From Halichoerus grypus (taxonomy: Eukaryota; Chordata; Mammalia; Carnivora; Phocidae): a stretch of 64,000 nucleotides of DNA. Within the stretch, counting starts at the first letter, position 1, and every line of letters begins with the position of its first letter. A program made the position numbers and the translations under genes. The notes beneath the pieces were generated by a model that saw only the letters and a program-made list of their open reading frames with translations, was not told the DNA's origin and made no database searches. This document shows positions 1 to 10,158 of this stretch, in pieces. The stretch is taken from assembly GCF_964656455.1 (NCBI RefSeq), contig NC_135719.1:132351444-132415443 (forward strand). The letters are read 5' to 3'.

Positions 1-920
1 GTAAGGAAAATGAGATTAGTATATTATCTTTAAAGAAAATGTTCTCCCTGGCTCTACTTTCTTCTTCACAATTGATTTTGATGTTGTTTTATAAGTATCC
101 CTTATTCTGTAATCATTGGCCAAAAGCACAGTTCTGACTGAATACCTGATAAGAAAATGGTAATATCGCCAAAATTAAGGAACAGGAGCCATAAAGACAG
201 TTTCCCAATGGACATAGTTAAGAGTTAATTCTGTTAGACAATTACAAACAGTAAATAAAACTTAGAGACAATGCATTTTTCTCTCCCAATGTCTCTATGA
301 ATATGAATTGGTGGTCCATTAAGTTATTCTTTCTTTCCAGTGACTATAATTTGACAATAAAGGCATAGTCAGGTATCACTAAAAGAAATCTGACAACACA
401 TGTGCTTAGCTTCCCTGTCAAACTATTTCAAGATTTTCTTAGAGCTTAATTTCTTCATACAACTGTTTAACATGTGACATAAGCTATGCTCTTCAGATTC
501 TGGCATGTAGAGTCTGTGTTGAGAAGACTGATGAGAAGTCAGGAGAATTAGAGAAAAGCATGACAGAAGATCTTAGCAGCTGTATTTAGATTCATATTTT
601 ATACACAAACTACTCAGAATACCCAAAGAACAAACTTCTCCAGCAAGAAACATTATCATTATGCCTGGATATTTCATTCATGGGAACCTGGAGAAAGAAG
701 ACAGTTTTGTTCTGTGACTGTAAAAATAAGATCAAGAGTTTGAGCTCCCAGTAACAAACCTCTCCTAAGTGGATTTCAGATGTCAGTCATTGTAATTCAG
801 TCATGGCTGAAGGCAATGAATCTCTTAAAACGAGTGAGTAGTGTACAGTTCTTTATACCCCAAAACAGACATATGATCTGTTCTTTATAACAGTAGTAGC
901 TGAGTGGTCATAGTATTAGC
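1..920. other. Single-copy AT-rich sequence, no feature seen
   Basis: No recognisable repeat, RNA gene or exon-like frame. The only 60-codon frame overlapping its right end reads through the AAT microsatellite and looks fortuitous. Confidence 0.6.
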
Positions 921-941
921 AATAATAATAATAATAATAAT
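921..941. repeat. (AAT)n microsatellite
   Basis: About seven uninterrupted AAT/ATA units. It is short and lies in otherwise unremarkable single-copy sequence. Confidence 0.9.
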
Positions 942-1563
942 CGCCCAGGATGCTTTTAAGTGGAAAGCAAATGTGTCAAGTATAAAAATATTATCTTTAA
1001 TAACTGTAATCTTCTGGGATTACATAGGAATACTCAAAATGTATGACTCTACAGCCTGGGGATTTACTATTGATTATGCTTTTTAATCTTCTGTGGTCCA
1101 TTTACTTTGGAATACTTTATCTGTGCCTAAACTTTAGGCCCCAGAGTGTTGTAAATGTTGTGAAGGGAGTACTTTATTTGATTTGGGAAAAATAGAAACC
1201 ACTGCTCTTCTTGTGATTTGTAAGCATTAATTTTTACTGCTTACTTGGGAGAGTGACTCAGTTTTTGGTTTAGTTTTATCTATTTTATTGGCTGCCACTA
1301 TATGGAAACATGTTTTCTGGTTAGAGATACCTGTATAGTGAGTTAACCCTCTTATAAAATGTGTTCTGTGATACTGTTCTGATCTTGAACTAATATCTGG
1401 GTCCATAAATTGGCTCACTATGATAGCAGTAAAGGATAATAAAATGACAAAAATAACCCTGTGCCTAAATAAAAATAATGTTTTAGTGTAAACTTTATAA
1501 TTGTCTAGCAATTATATATATAGCTCTATTTTTGCCCGATGATTCATTTTCCAAGCACATTAA
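942..1563. other. Single-copy sequence, no feature seen
   Basis: AT-rich sequence between the AAT repeat and a MaLR LTR. The minus-strand frame of 94 codons here has no recognisable domain. Confidence 0.55.
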
Positions 1564-1957
1564 TGTAGCATTGTGGACAATGTTTGTGTCCCCTGAAATT
1601 CATATGTTGAAGCCCTAACTTCCACAATATGGTATTTGGAGATCGAGTCTCTAGGAGGTAACTAGGGTTACATGAGGTGATGAGGGTGATGAGGGAGATC
1701 TCAAAAAATAATAGTGTCCTTATAAGAAGAGAAACCAGAGAGCATGTCTCCTCTCCATGAATATGCACAAAGGAAGGACCATGTGAGCACAGGGCGAAGG
1801 TGGCCATCTGTAAGCCAGGGAGAGAGCTCTCTCCCCAGGACCCAACCATTCTGGCGCTGATCTCAAATGTCCAACCTCTAGAAATTTGATAAAATGAATT
1901 TCTGTTTTTTAAGCCACCCAGTCTGTTTTGTTATGACAGCCTGAGAAGACTAAGATC
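1564..1957 (+). mobile_element. MaLR-type solitary LTR (MLT1/MST-like)
   Basis: The order of landmarks is that of the ERVL-MaLR LTRs: 'tgtgtcccctgaaattcata', 'gttgaagccctaacttcc', 'gtccttataagaagagaaac', 'catgtgagcacagggcgaag', then 'atgaatttctgttttttaag' and 'ccacccagtctgttttgtta', ending near 'gaagactaaga'. The aataaa-like region near the end is weakened. No internal retroviral sequence is attached, so this is a solitary LTR left by recombination between the two LTRs. It is divergent and therefore old. No clear 5-bp TSD was found. The exact subfamily was not determined. Confidence 0.85.
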
Positions 1958-3792
1958 TGTCCATAAATGAGTAAAACAAGTTAACTAAAAATGGTATATT
2001 TAAATTTGTGGTTAGCAGATAATCTCAACTGAGTTCACTTACTGGTGGATGCTCAGAGTTTATCTGTTGCCGCCGAAACTTTCATCCTCTCACGTGCACC
2101 ATTACTGAAGTTTCTGGTTTCTGAAATAATTTTTTTTCAGATCTCAGAGGTTTTAGCATATAATAGGCTCATAAATTTAAGTAACCTTCATACTTAGGTA
2201 ATTCAGATGTACTTTCTTAGATTCAAAATTAAACGATTATGTAATCAGAGGAAATATTCACACTGTAGCTGCCATAAAGCTATTTGGCTTGCCTAGGGAA
2301 TATCATATAAAGTATATCTGAGTGTTGAGTACTCAGTGTGAAAATATGAACTATAGATGTGTGCTTATGATTTTGAATATCTGCCTTTGAGCCTCTACTA
2401 ATGGATTCTGAAAACATGTTTTAATGAAATAAAGGATAACATCACAGCCCAGATTCAGTAAGAAATCTTAGCTACTGGATAAATTTGATGACTTATTTTT
2501 AAGAAGAAAAAATGAGATCCTATTGCCAAAGTTGAACAATGCCCACTCAAATGACCGGGTATAGGCTGAAAAGTCTATAGGAATAATCATGGAAAGTGGC
2601 GATGGTTTCCTTTAAAACACCAAGAAAGAAGTTGCTTCTCAGTGCATATGTCTGATGCCAATGTAGCCTTATTAAGAATATTTCAAAGAATAATTATATT
2701 GAGGCACTTAGCTAGAGCCCCAGTTACTTCATAATATTAGAATTTGTAGGCATTTTAGGAAATCATGATTAACATAGTAATGTATTTGGACTGTACTCAA
2801 AGTGAAGGATCAGAATTACCCACTAGCAAATATAAACCATTGTTTCTGTCAAGAACCACAAAACAACTTAATGTTAATAATATTAATGGGCATTAAAACA
2901 TGTGTATTTTAATGAGAAGTTTATATAGTACATGTACGAGAATAAAACTGATTTTAAACCTAAAATATTAGACCCTATTATAATCAATGGTAAGAGAAAA
3001 GGCAACATAATTTATTTAAGCAAAGAGAAACTGATCTAAGATACAATCAATAATGCTGAAATTGTGAAAATGAATAGAACATGTTGAAAAGCAACAGTTG
3101 GATCTCTGTTAACAGAGCAATAACTTTAATAAAATATACTAAGCCAATGATATTATCAGTAGCAATTTATGTAGCTGTTGAATTATTTTATTTTTATTAA
3201 ATTTTATTTTGTAAAGGACAAAGGATATTTCTTATTTGAGTTTTTATTTTCATAGAATCTATTTCTTTTGGCATAGAGGGAACTGTGTTGCTTTTTGAAA
3301 CAATATTAACAAATGAATCATTTAATAATCATTTATGGTAAGTAATCAACTGACTTTTAGATGACTCCTTAACAAATAAATGTGAAATTAAAATTGATGA
3401 ATGGTCCCAGTGAGAAATGTTTACCTTATTTGTGAAATCTTATGAAGGACAGAACATGATGGGTCTATTTGGAATTATTATGTTAATCATACAGTGAAAG
3501 TTGTCACTATGTCAAAAGAATAATTCAGTGTATTAGCAGTGCAGCCTGCAGCCAAATCCATGAGATTTCCCCTAGAAGTAGGTGATCTATTCATGACAAT
3601 TGTAAATGAACAATAATCGTTACTAACTGCGTGAACATTCATCAGGGGATAATCAATTCCAGTAGTTATGGCTTTAGAGTCATTTGCATACTAGACTTAC
3701 AGGAAATAAAGGTTCCAGATGAAAGAAACAGGTTCAGTTGGATTTAGTGTATTTCCTTAAACTTGGTTATTCATAGTGAGTTATTCTTTAAT
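1958..3792. other. Single-copy AT-rich sequence, no feature seen
   Basis: About 1.8 kb without a recognisable repeat, RNA gene or plausible exon. Contains only short A/T runs. Confidence 0.55.
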
Positions 3793-4025
3793 ATTTTGTC
3801 CAAGAAGCAGCACCTGGGTGGCTCCGTCGTTAAGCGTCTGCCTTCGGCTCAGGTCATGATCGCGGGGTCCTGGGATCAAGCCACACATCGGGCTCTCTGC
3901 TCCGCAGGAAGCCTGCTTCTCCCTCTCCCACTCCCCCCTGCTTGTGTTCCCTCTCTCGCTGTGTGTCTCTCTCTCTCTGTCAAATAAATAAATAAAATCT
4001 TTAAAAAAAAACCATTTTGTCCAAG
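3793..4025 (+). mobile_element. SINEC (carnivore tRNA-Lys SINE) with 12-bp TSD
   Basis: The element runs 3805-4013: a tRNA-related head ('cacctgggtggctccgtcgt' carries the A-box region; 'gggatcaagcc' the B-box region), a CT-rich middle and an (aaataa)nA tail. It is bounded by the perfect direct repeat 'attttgtccaag' at 3793-3804 and 4014-4025, the hallmark of L1-mediated insertion. The head is slightly damaged, with 'aagcagcacctggg' for the usual 'ggggcgcctggg'. Confidence 0.96.
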
Positions 4026-5104
4026 CATATTTTATGTAACTCACACAATAAATTTTGTGTCATTGCTTAGAGATAGGAAACTTGGTGTCATAGATTTCAA
4101 TGATAGTAATTCCTTTCTCTAGTAGTCAGTTCTAAAGATTTTTATTTAATATCATCTATAGTTCTTGTTTGGATTAATACCAAATTGAGCCTTTATTTTT
4201 TATGTTTTATGATCATACCTGTTTTCTGCTATTTATATTAGGAATAAAGAATTTATTTTGGCTAACAATATATATTAGCAATAAATAATTTATTTTGGCT
4301 GTTCTGGGACAAGAGAGAAACTTTAATGCACAACTATTTGGCCATATATCTCACTTACCAAATACGTGATTTCTTCCTTTGTGATTCCAAAGAAAAAATT
4401 CTTTCTTTGGAAAGAAAGGTATATTTATATACCTGACATAAATAGCAGTGTAAAATAACAACTATAAAAGGAAAAAATGATGTCATGCTTTTATCTTATA
4501 CTTTATTTTAATCTAAACCACTTAATTTAAAAAAAAAAGTGAGTATTTTTGAGCAGAAATGTTAAAAATTTTACTTGGTCAAAATAATTTGTGTTGAAAG
4601 ACAACTGTCTTTCAGTTGAGGAGATAGTACAATCTCTTGGTTTTGTAAATTGGAATGCTTAGCTTCTTAATCACTGATCACCTTTATAATATTTTGTAAA
4701 TCTTTCACATTCTGGGAAATATAAACCACATCAATCAATAGGAAAGTAACTTTAAGTTATGTAAAAGCATTAGAAGTACAGCTTGCACTAAAAATGACAC
4801 AAAATGTTTAAGCCTTAGAATTCAAGATATATAGCTGGAGGGAATACTTGATAAAGTTATGCAGAAAAATATCTATGTTCGTCCAATAGGAAATTATTTT
4901 TACTTCACACCTAGTATGGAAATTATCACAGTATTTAATCAAACAGGAAGAAAAACTCACACATACAGAGTGGAATATAAATGGCATACAAATAGAAGCA
5001 CAATATAAATGGTGTACAAATATGGCACAATAAGAAATTAGTGGGAGGTATAGACCAGAGAACACTAGGAGAACAATATACTTTATATATGATGTTTTTA
5101 AAAC
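4026..5104. other. AT-rich single-copy sequence with a short tandem duplication and a hairpin
   Basis: Two 29-bp copies ending 'aatttattttggct' (4235-4263 and 4272-4300) match at 27 of 29 positions. A perfect 11-bp inverted repeat with a 6-nt loop lies at 4385-4412 ('ttccaaagaaa' pairing with 'tttctttggaa'). No repeat family or gene recognised. Confidence 0.6.
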
Positions 5105-5900
5105 TCTAATGATTACCATCAGGGAAGTGCAGATCAAAACTACAGTGAGATATCACCTCAGACCTGTCAGAATGGCTAAAATCAACAACACAAGAAACAA
5201 CAGGTATTGGTCAGGATGTGGAGAAAAAGGTTGGTGGGAATGCATGGTTGGTGGGAATGCAAACTCATGCATGGTTGGTGGGAATGCAAACTGGTGCAGC
5301 CACTCTGGAAAACAGTATGGCGAGTCTTAAGAAAGTTAGAAATAGAACTACCCTATCATCCAACAATCTCACTAGTGGGTGTTTACCTTAAGAATACAAA
5401 AACACTAATTCAGAGGGGTACATGCACCCACCCCTATGTTTATAGTAGCATTATTTACAATAGCCAAGATATGAAAGCAGCTCAAGTGTCCATCAATTGA
5501 TGAATGGATAAAGATGTGGTACATATATACAATGGAATAATATTAAGCCATACAAAAGAATGAAATCTTGCCTTTTGCAATGATATAGATGGAGCTAGAC
5601 AATATAATGCTAAGCGAAATAAGTCAGAGAAAGATAAGTACCATATGATTTCACTCATATATGGAATTTAAGAAACAAGCAAAGGGGAAAAAAGAGGCAA
5701 ATTAAGAAACAGACTCTTAATTATAGAGGACAGCCTGAGAGGAAGGGGGTGGGGAAATAGGTTAGACAGGTGATGGGGATTAAGGAACATACTTGTCCTG
5801 ATGAGCATTAGGTGATGTATGGAATTGTTGAATCACTATATTATACACCTGAAACTAATATAACACTGTATGTTAACTAGAATTAAAAACTTAAAAAAAG
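5105..5900 (+). mobile_element. L1 fragment, 3' end of ORF2 plus tail (5'-truncated)
   Basis: Begins in the Cys-rich C-terminal region of ORF2 ('gtgcagatcaaaactacagt', 'gaaaacagtatggcgag') and runs through the 'ataagtcagagaaagataag' and 'gcattaggtgatgtatgg' landmarks to an A-rich tail at about 5885-5915. ORF2 is broken by stops and by a small three-copy internal array at 5229-5292. The copy is 5'-truncated, as most L1 insertions are. No convincing TSD was found. Confidence 0.92.
5229..5292 (+). repeat. Three-copy internal array in the L1 fragment
   Basis: The motif 'ggttggtgggaatgca' begins at 5229, 5246 and 5273, so the spacings are 17 and 27 bp. Intact L1 has this stretch once (compare the single complementary copy near 14470-14490). 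The array is therefore a local expansion after insertion. Confidence 0.85.
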
Positions 5901-5934
5901 AAAACAAAAAAAAATGCTCCATGGAAAACCTTAA

Positions 5935-6125
5935 AAAAATAAAAAATAGAAAGTAAATTGACACAGCAAGAAGATGGCTGTCTACAACCAGGAAGAGAGC
6001 TCTCACTAGACACCAAATCACCTGGCACCTTGCCCTTGGACTTCCCAGCTTCCAGAACTGTAAGAAATAAATTTCTGTTATTGATAAGTCACCAGTTTAT
6101 GGTATTTTGTTATAATAGCCCGAGC
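5935..6125 (+). mobile_element. MaLR LTR, 3' portion
   Basis: The last part of an MST/MLT1-type LTR: 'cacagcaagaagatggctgt', 'cttggacttcccagcttcca', 'gaactgtaagaaataaattt' (polyadenylation signal context) and 'ttatggtattttgttataat', ending 'gcccgagctaagacc'. The 5' half is missing; the L1 fragment lies immediately upstream. Confidence 0.85.
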
Positions 6126-6169
6126 TAAGACCAAAAGTAACTTAACATACTACCAAAAAAATTTTTTTT

Positions 6170-6400
6170 CCAAAGAAAGACAAAATTTAACATCTAATGA
6201 CATAAAATTCACAATGGCCAGCATCAAATAAAACTAGGGGGAAAATCAGTTGGTAAAATTGGTTCCAGAAATGATAGGGTGATAGAATAAATAGACAAGA
6301 TGTTAAAACAGCTGTTCTTACCATGTTCACATATTTCAAAGAAAAGATGAATAAAAAAGATTAAAAAAACAAAAACAGTAATTAAAGAACAAGACTAAAT
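6170..6400 (+). mobile_element. Probable ancient L1M fragment (5' / ORF1-upstream type)
   Basis: Phrases such as 'ttcacaatggccagcatcaa' and 'tagacaagatgttaaaacag' resemble the 5' part of old mammalian L1M elements. The copy is highly diverged, so the call is tentative. A retroviral-like internal remnant of the adjacent MaLR LTR is the alternative. Confidence 0.45.
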
Positions 6401-7825
6401 GCTTCTCCTTTACAAGTGGTGCTGGTCTGATTCCGCCTAAAACTAGTTATTTTGCTAGTTTGCTAGTACCAAAACCTAAATGTCTTAGGGAGGAAAGAGT
6501 TGAAATATTTTAGCAATAGTTAACATTTTGTTGATGTCCAGGTTAAATGGTTAGGTGTACTTGTGAAATATTTGGATTAATTTCTTTACTATTATGTGAT
6601 TCAAATATAAGATAGCATGAAATGGGTATAGCTCCTGAATGCAAAAGTTTAACCTGGGTGTTAGGATATTACAGTTGATAGAATGTGATACTGTGGACTT
6701 ATTTTTTATGTTTTTATTTTGTATATTAAAACATACTGACTTTAATCCAAGATCCTTTGACAGCTTTGTTTGTTATTTATTGATGTGAACAGAAATTCTG
6801 GCATTTTTTTCACTTATATCTTTCCCAGGAGTTGGCTAGGGCTTGGATAGCAGAACTTCTTTTACGGAGGGGCCAGAAGTACACTAAACCCTGGATTTGA
6901 TTTAATACTCTGGGGTTTAAAATAAAGTGTGAGACTCAGTGCTAGGGAGCTTCTCAGCATGAGCGAAATTTAGTAGTAATAACTTAGAATGGATGAACTA
7001 CAAAGGGTTCTGAAGGTTAGTGTGTAAATAAGCATGCACGATCTTAGATACTTACTTGAACTTCTTTATTTTGGAAATGTCCCAAGTGTCTCTTGGGAGA
7101 TTACTAGCATTTACTAACTCAGTAGTGGTGAGAAAAATCATGAGAATCTGATTACCATGTGGCCTTCTTAGCTGTTAGCCCAAATTGTCATCACTACAAA
7201 GTTTTCAGTTCACAGTAACTCAGATTTCAAGTTTGTTCATGATTCTGAAAATGATTCAAGAGTCTTCTTTGTACATTTATTTCCCACTAATATGATGTGT
7301 CTTAAACTACATTTCTTTCTACTGTGCCTAGCCTTCTCAGTAGGAACTGCTCTGTCAGACATCCAAAAAAAAAACATTTTTTAATCACATTTGTAATCCC
7401 TTCCTGTAGATGGGGAATAGCAGATGTTGGGCTGATTGACTTCAAGGTGAAGAAGAAAATCAAGGCTCTGTCTCCCTTATAGCAGGCGTGGGGTACATTC
7501 CTTCCATAATGATATTTTCAGGTTGTTCTGCACTTGTAAATAATACTGGTTCACACCAGGCATATGTCCTGGGTAGTCTCCCTCTGACTGAAGCACATTT
7601 TTATCCACATGGCATGTAATAATTCAGCATCTTAATTCTTTTATTTCTACTGGTAACCTGGAACTCAGATTTGCCAGAGTCTGTGTAGAAAAAAAAAAAA
7701 TAAATAAAGCTTCAGTTGGTCCCTTTGGAAAGGATCTCTTTGGTAGTGTAGAGATGTGCAGCATGTGCATAATATAGACAGTAGTTTAAAGATAATTCAT
7801 TTTGTTAGCTTAAATTAAAATGATG
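6401..7825. other. Single-copy sequence, no feature seen
   Basis: About 1.4 kb without a recognised repeat. A run of A followed by 'taaataaa' at 7689-7708 looks like a retrotransposon tail, but I found neither a body nor a TSD for it. Confidence 0.5.
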
Positions 7826-7888
7826 ATACACACACACACATATATGTGTATATATATATACACACACACACATATATATATATATATG
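7826..7888. repeat. Compound (CA)n/(TA)n microsatellite
   Basis: Alternating CA and TA blocks (CA, TATATGTG, TA, CA, TA). Likely length-polymorphic. Confidence 0.93.
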
Positions 7889-7989
7889 AGGAAGAGACAG
7901 AGGGAATATAGAGAATAAAACCTGGCAGGCTTTGGTTCTGTGAAATTAAGCATATGAAAGACCTGAACTAAGTAAAAAGCAAAATAAAA

Positions 7990-8222
7990 AACATTGACTT
8001 TTTTTTTAAGATTGATTGATTTATTTGAGAGAGAGAGAGACAGAAGAGTACAAGCAGGGTGAGAGGCAGAGGCAGAGGGAGAGGGAGAGGGTGAAGCAGG
8101 CTCCCCGCTGAGCAGGGAGCCCAGTGTGGGACTTGATCCCAGGACCTGGAGATCATGACCTAAGCCGAAGTCAGACGCCCAACCATCTGAGCCACCCAGG
8201 GGCCCCAACATTGACTTTTTTC
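7990..8222 (-). mobile_element. SINEC, minus strand, with TSD
   Basis: The element occupies about 8005-8206 and ends with the reversed head 'gccacccaggggcccc'. The direct repeat 'aacattgactttttt' flanks it at 7990-8004 and 8207-8221. The (T)n start at 8001 is the reversed A-tail. Confidence 0.95.
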
Positions 8223-8638
8223 TTAAAAAAGTTCATTATTATCTTGGACACTGAGTCTCCTGACATCACTCTGTTTTGGTATTCTGTGAAAGAGAACTAA
8301 AGACTGTGGAAGGTGACTCTTGGATGAGCATGATGAGAAAGGAAGGGGTTTGTACAGGCAGACCAGATCAAAGGAGGAAGAGGAGAGGTTCGGGGATCAT
8401 TGAGCCTTAGGAAATTTGGGACCCCAGAGAGGATACAAACTCTAAAGTCCATGGCATCTGGACAAACTATATTCCCAATATTTATTATTTTTTTTCACAA
8501 CATCCTGATAACAGTAAATTCTAAAGAAAATTGAGGTTAATAAGTGAGCAATTACTTGAAGTTTACAATAAAGGAGAAAGGGAGTGTTGTGTCGCTCATA
8601 CATCTACTGTTGAATACCAGAGTAGGTATATCAAATTT
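8223..8638. other. Single-copy sequence, no feature seen
   Basis: Short unannotated stretch between two minus-strand SINEs. No repeat or gene recognised. Confidence 0.5.
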
Positions 8639-8887
8639 CAGGGAAAAAAGTGGTTTTTGTTTTGTTTTGTTTTTCAGATGGAGAGAGAGAGAAAGAGTGC
8701 ATGCAAGCAGGAAGTGGGGGATGGGAGGGGTAAAGGGAGAGGGAGAGAGAATCTTAAGCAGGCTCCATGCCCAGTGCAGAGCACTTTGTGGGACTTGATC
8801 TCAGGAGCCTGAGATCATGACCTGAGCCGAAATCAAGAGTCAGGTGCTTAACCGACTGAGCCACCCAGGCGCCCCAGGAAAAAAATG
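8639..8887 (-). mobile_element. SINEC, minus strand, older subtype
   Basis: Body at about 8653-8875. It carries the variant head 'aagagtcaggtgcttaaccg' and the 'agaatcttaagcaggctcca' block of the older SINEC group. Flanks 'cagggaaaaaagtg' (8639-8652) and 'caggaaaaaaatg' (8875-8887) look like a slightly decayed TSD. Confidence 0.92.
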
Positions 8888-8928
8888 TAGATTTAATTAA
8901 AATCCAGACTTGAGTTTTACAAAGACAC

Positions 8929-8949
8929 TTGATTGATTGATTGATTGAT
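8929..8949. repeat. (GATT)n microsatellite
   Basis: About five GATT units, uninterrupted. Confidence 0.9.
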
Positions 8950-9299
8950 GTACTGTTCTAATCATAAGCTATTAGTCTTCATTTGGAAGTCAACAATAGA
9001 CTTCACAGTTATATCATCATGGCTCTTAATATTTATAATTTCTATAATTCTGGCATTAACCTTTCACAGATACATAGTTTGGAAGCAGAAAATAAAATCA
9101 AGTTGTACTATTGACCCACACATAGATTAGGATTTATAAATTAATGACTCATTTGTGATGTCTTTACGGTAGCTAATAATTTCTTATGTATCCATATAGA
9201 TACTGCAAGGTGATTGGGGGTAGTAATCATGTTTTACAGTTGTTCACTGTTTGTTTCCATGATACTCTATATAGTGCTAGATGGAAAGTAAGGTTTTAT

Positions 9300-9373
9300 G
9301 AAATTTATATTGTAATGGGGATTAACATAACAATAAAAAAAAGAAAAGAAAAAAAAAAGAAATTTATATTGTA
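9300..9373 (+). mobile_element. Micro-L1: ~44-bp extreme 5'-truncated L1 insertion with 15-bp TSD
   Basis: The 15-bp direct repeat 'gaaatttatattgta' occurs at 9300-9314 and 9359-9373. The 44 bp between them reads 'ggggattaacataacaata' and then an A/G-rich tail. The non-tail part matches the last bases of carnivore L1: the complement of the L1 end at 13830-13855 reads 'ggtgactaacataacat'. This is what reverse transcription stopping about 25 nt into the L1 3' end would leave. Assignment to L1 rests on a short match; the TSD and the tail are clear. Confidence 0.75.
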
Positions 9374-9599
9374 TTATTTATTGGAACGAACATCTAATAT
9401 TACAACACATTGATGAAGAATAAAACTTTGGTATGTATTATTGAATTATTACTCAAAAATACATTTCTGATCTTAAAAACTAAATTATACTTATACATCC
9501 GACTAAGAAGGAATAACAGGGTACCAATTTGGCTCCCTGCCTGAAACAACTTAAAGACAAAACTAGAAACATAGGTTTTCAGAAATATGTCAGTTTTTC

Positions 9600-9855
9600 A
9601 AAATGCAAATTAATTTAGAGTGATGAGACGCAGGACATCATTTGCCTAGGTTTAAGGGGTATAAGGAGTGTGAGAGGGAGATATTACAAAAGAATATGAG
9701 GGATTTTTTTTGCATATGATGAACACATTCATTAACTTGGTTGTCATGGTGGTTGCAAGGGTACATACATATGTCAAAACCTATTAAATTAAATGTTTTA
9801 AATATGTGCAGTTTATTGTATGCCAATAATCTATCAATAAAGCTGTAAAAAATAC
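9600..9855 (+). mobile_element. Ancient L1 (L1M-type) 3' end
   Basis: Landmarks of old L1 3' ends: 'ggttgtcatggtggttgcaa', 'gggtacatacatatgtcaaa', 'cagtttattgtatgccaata' and 'tctatcaataaagctgtaaa', followed by a short A-rich tail. Diverged and 5'-truncated. Confidence 0.75.
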
Positions 9856-9941
9856 AGTTCTATTAACCTGAATTAATAAATAAGGAGATTACAAAGAGTT
9901 ACACTTCTAGGTATATACTGGAGTAGTAAGAATTTTTTTAT

Positions 9942-10158
9942 TTATGACATTTTATTTATTTTTATTTTTATATTTTTAAAGATTTTATTTATTTGACAGA
10001 GAGAGCACAAGCAGAGGGAGAGAGAGGGAGAAGTAGGCTTCCTGCTGAGCAAGGAGCCCAATGTGGGACTCGATCCCAGAACCCTGGGATCATGACCCAG
10101 GCCGAAGGCAGCCACTTAACCGACTGAGCCACCCAGGCGTCCCTAATTATCACATTTT
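9942..10158 (-). mobile_element. SINEC, minus strand
   Basis: Body at about 9957-10143, ending with the reversed head 'gccacccaggcgtccc'. Flanks 'atttatgacatttta' and 'taattatcacatttta' are consistent with a decayed TSD. The tail is expanded T/A-rich sequence. Confidence 0.93.

Noticed and set aside
4385..4412. MicroRNA-like hairpin
   Set aside because: An 11-bp stem with a 6-nt loop is too short for a pri-miRNA.
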